This document shows, piece after piece, positions 5,352 through 6,023 of a stretch of 6,023 nucleotides of DNA. Each line of letters opens with the position of its first letter. The stretch's first letter is position 1. The notes under the pieces were generated by a model. It saw only the letters and a program-made list of their open reading frames with translations. It ran no database searches and was not told the origin of the DNA. This DNA is from Candidatus Heimdallarchaeota archaeon. GTDB taxonomy: Archaea; Asgardarchaeota; Heimdallarchaeia; JABLTI01. The stretch lies in assembly GCA_030667035.1 (NCBI GenBank), contig DAOUWQ010000103.1, forward strand, positions 1 to 6,023. The letters are read 5' to 3'. The position numbers were made by a program, and so were the translations under genes.

Positions 5352-6023
5352 ATGAAAACAAAAGTTGTCGTAAAGAAGTTTTTGGGTACAGGAAGTACAA
5401 TGGCAAAGCTAACCTTCTACCCTAATAGAAAATATTATACTCCAATAATGAAAGTTCGAATAGAAATCTATACTGGACGAAATAGCGAAGGCGCTTTCGA
5501 TTGCAACAGTATTGCTGAAGTTTCTGAAAAAATTCAAGCATTTTACTTAGAGAAGAACGGTCATGATTTGGAAATAAGACGTTTAGCTAGGTGGTATATT
5601 GAGTATCTTGAAGCAGCCGGTCTTGAACCACCCGAACTGAATAAAATACTAAAAGATATGCAATCTAAACCATCTGAAGTGCAAGCAAGAGAAGGTCTTT
5701 CTGAAGAAGTCAAAGAAGATGACGATGACGACGATGATGACGAAGATGAAGACGATGACGAGGAAGAAGAAGACAAAGAAGAAGCTCCTGTTGAAGTGGA
5801 AGAAGTCGAAGAAGAAGCTCCTGTTGAAGTAGAAGAAGTCGAAGAAGAAGCTCCTGTTGAAGTAGAAGAAAACGAAGAGGATTTTTCTGAAGTTGAGGAA
5901 GTTCTGGCTGAAGTTGAACAATCTCTAGCTGAAGTAGAAGCTGAAAAAGTTCCTGTTGAGGAACCAGTAGAAGAAACTCCTATCGAAGAACCAGTAGCAG
6001 AAGTTTCGGTTGAAGAACTAGCA
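5352..6023 (+). CDS. Acidic repeat-tail protein, family not recognised, incomplete at the right edge
   Basis: At least 224 residues, open to the end of the window. Residues 1-115 look folded: a basic start (MKTKVVVKKF), then KLTFYPNRKYYTPIMKVRIEIYTGR, probably beta strands, then helices through IAEVSEKIQAFYLEKN and EIRRLARWYIEYLEAAGL. From about 117 it becomes an extremely acidic, probably disordered tail. Eight Asp in a row lie at 123-130 and more Asp/Glu follow to about 144. Three 11-residue repeats of EEAPVEVEEVE type come next, then looser Glu/Val/Pro repeats such as EEPVEETPIEEPVAE. No signal peptide or membrane segment is seen in the visible part. ATG 5352 is preceded by GTGAT; GTG 5343 and ATG 5400 are in-frame alternatives. 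Acidic tails of this kind can bind basic proteins, nucleic-acid-binding partners or cations, but no function can be assigned. The missing C-terminus might hold another domain. Confidence 0.8.
   Translation, partial: MKTKVVVKKFLGTGSTMAKLTFYPNRKYYTPIMKVRIEIYTGRNSEGAFDCNSIAEVSEKIQAFYLEKNGHDLEIRRLARWYIEYLEAAGLEPPELNKILKDMQSKPSEVQAREGLSEEVKEDDDDDDDDEDEDDDEEEEDKEEAPVEVEEVEEEAPVEVEEVEEEAPVEVEENEEDFSEVEEVLAEVEQSLAEVEAEKVPVEEPVEETPIEEPVAEVSVEELA
5778..5876 (+). repeat. Three tandem 33-base coding repeats
   Basis: Units at 5778-5810, 5811-5843 and 5844-5876 each encode 11 residues starting EEAPVEVEE. Units one and two differ at one silent base (GTG versus GTA). The third differs from the second at two bases, changing Val to Asn (GTC to AAC). 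Because 33 is a multiple of three, copy-number change keeps the frame. Such similarity points to recent duplication or ongoing homogenisation. Confidence 0.92.

Noticed and set aside
4622..5406. Small minus-strand frames over the membrane-protein gene and the following spacer.
   Set aside because: Their hydrophobic, leucine/serine-rich composition is expected from AT-rich antisense sequence, and the plus-strand gene explains the region better.
5561..5921. Minus-strand reading frames with a long poly-serine run and a Phe-rich repeat.
   Set aside because: They are the reverse complement of the Asp and Glu codons of the acidic gene; the low-complexity runs follow directly from that and have no independent support.

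Overview
The window is AT-rich archaeal DNA. Two genes point to Archaea. One is an archaeal-type ribosomal protein L15 (uL15). The other is an alanyl-tRNA synthetase with the N-terminal zinc-ribbon extension and the overall architecture of archaeal AlaRS. Short genes, TTG starts, Shine-Dalgarno fragments (AGAGGT, GTGAT) and hairpin plus T-rich gene ends fit this. The exact lineage cannot be fixed from the sequence; a low-GC mesophilic archaeon is my best reading, and an Asgard or related group is only a guess.

Layout: (1) 1-452, the end of a ribosomal-protein operon. L15 starts in a TAATG overlap with a gene off the left edge. It is cut by an in-frame TAA at 291-293, yet the same frame continues for 52 more codons of clear L15 C-terminal sequence, to a TAA at 450-452. 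(2) 454-498, hairpin and T-run terminator. (3) 499-661, AT-rich leader of alaS. (4) 662-3433, alaS, full length, with a TTG start. (5) 3434-3464, a very short convergent junction with a near-perfect palindrome that probably terminates both genes. (6) 3456-4529 on the minus strand, a Gfo/Idh/MocA-type NAD(P)-dependent oxidoreductase, perhaps a UDP-N-acetylhexosamine 3-dehydrogenase relative. (7) 4530-4703, a divergent promoter region. (8) 4704-5183, a small protein with two membrane segments and no recognised family. (9) 5184-5351, AT-rich spacer. (10) 5352 to the right edge, an incomplete gene for a protein with a small ordered N-terminal part and a long, very acidic, repetitive tail.

L15 and AlaRS both serve translation. 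The other three genes show no functional link to them or to each other, so this looks like a core-genome region at the end of a ribosomal operon rather than a mobile island. No transposase, integrase, CRISPR array, tRNA or rRNA was seen. The most notable points are the stop codon inside the essential L15 gene, the altered class II motif 3 of AlaRS (GLGR where GLER is usual), and the acidic repeat protein.
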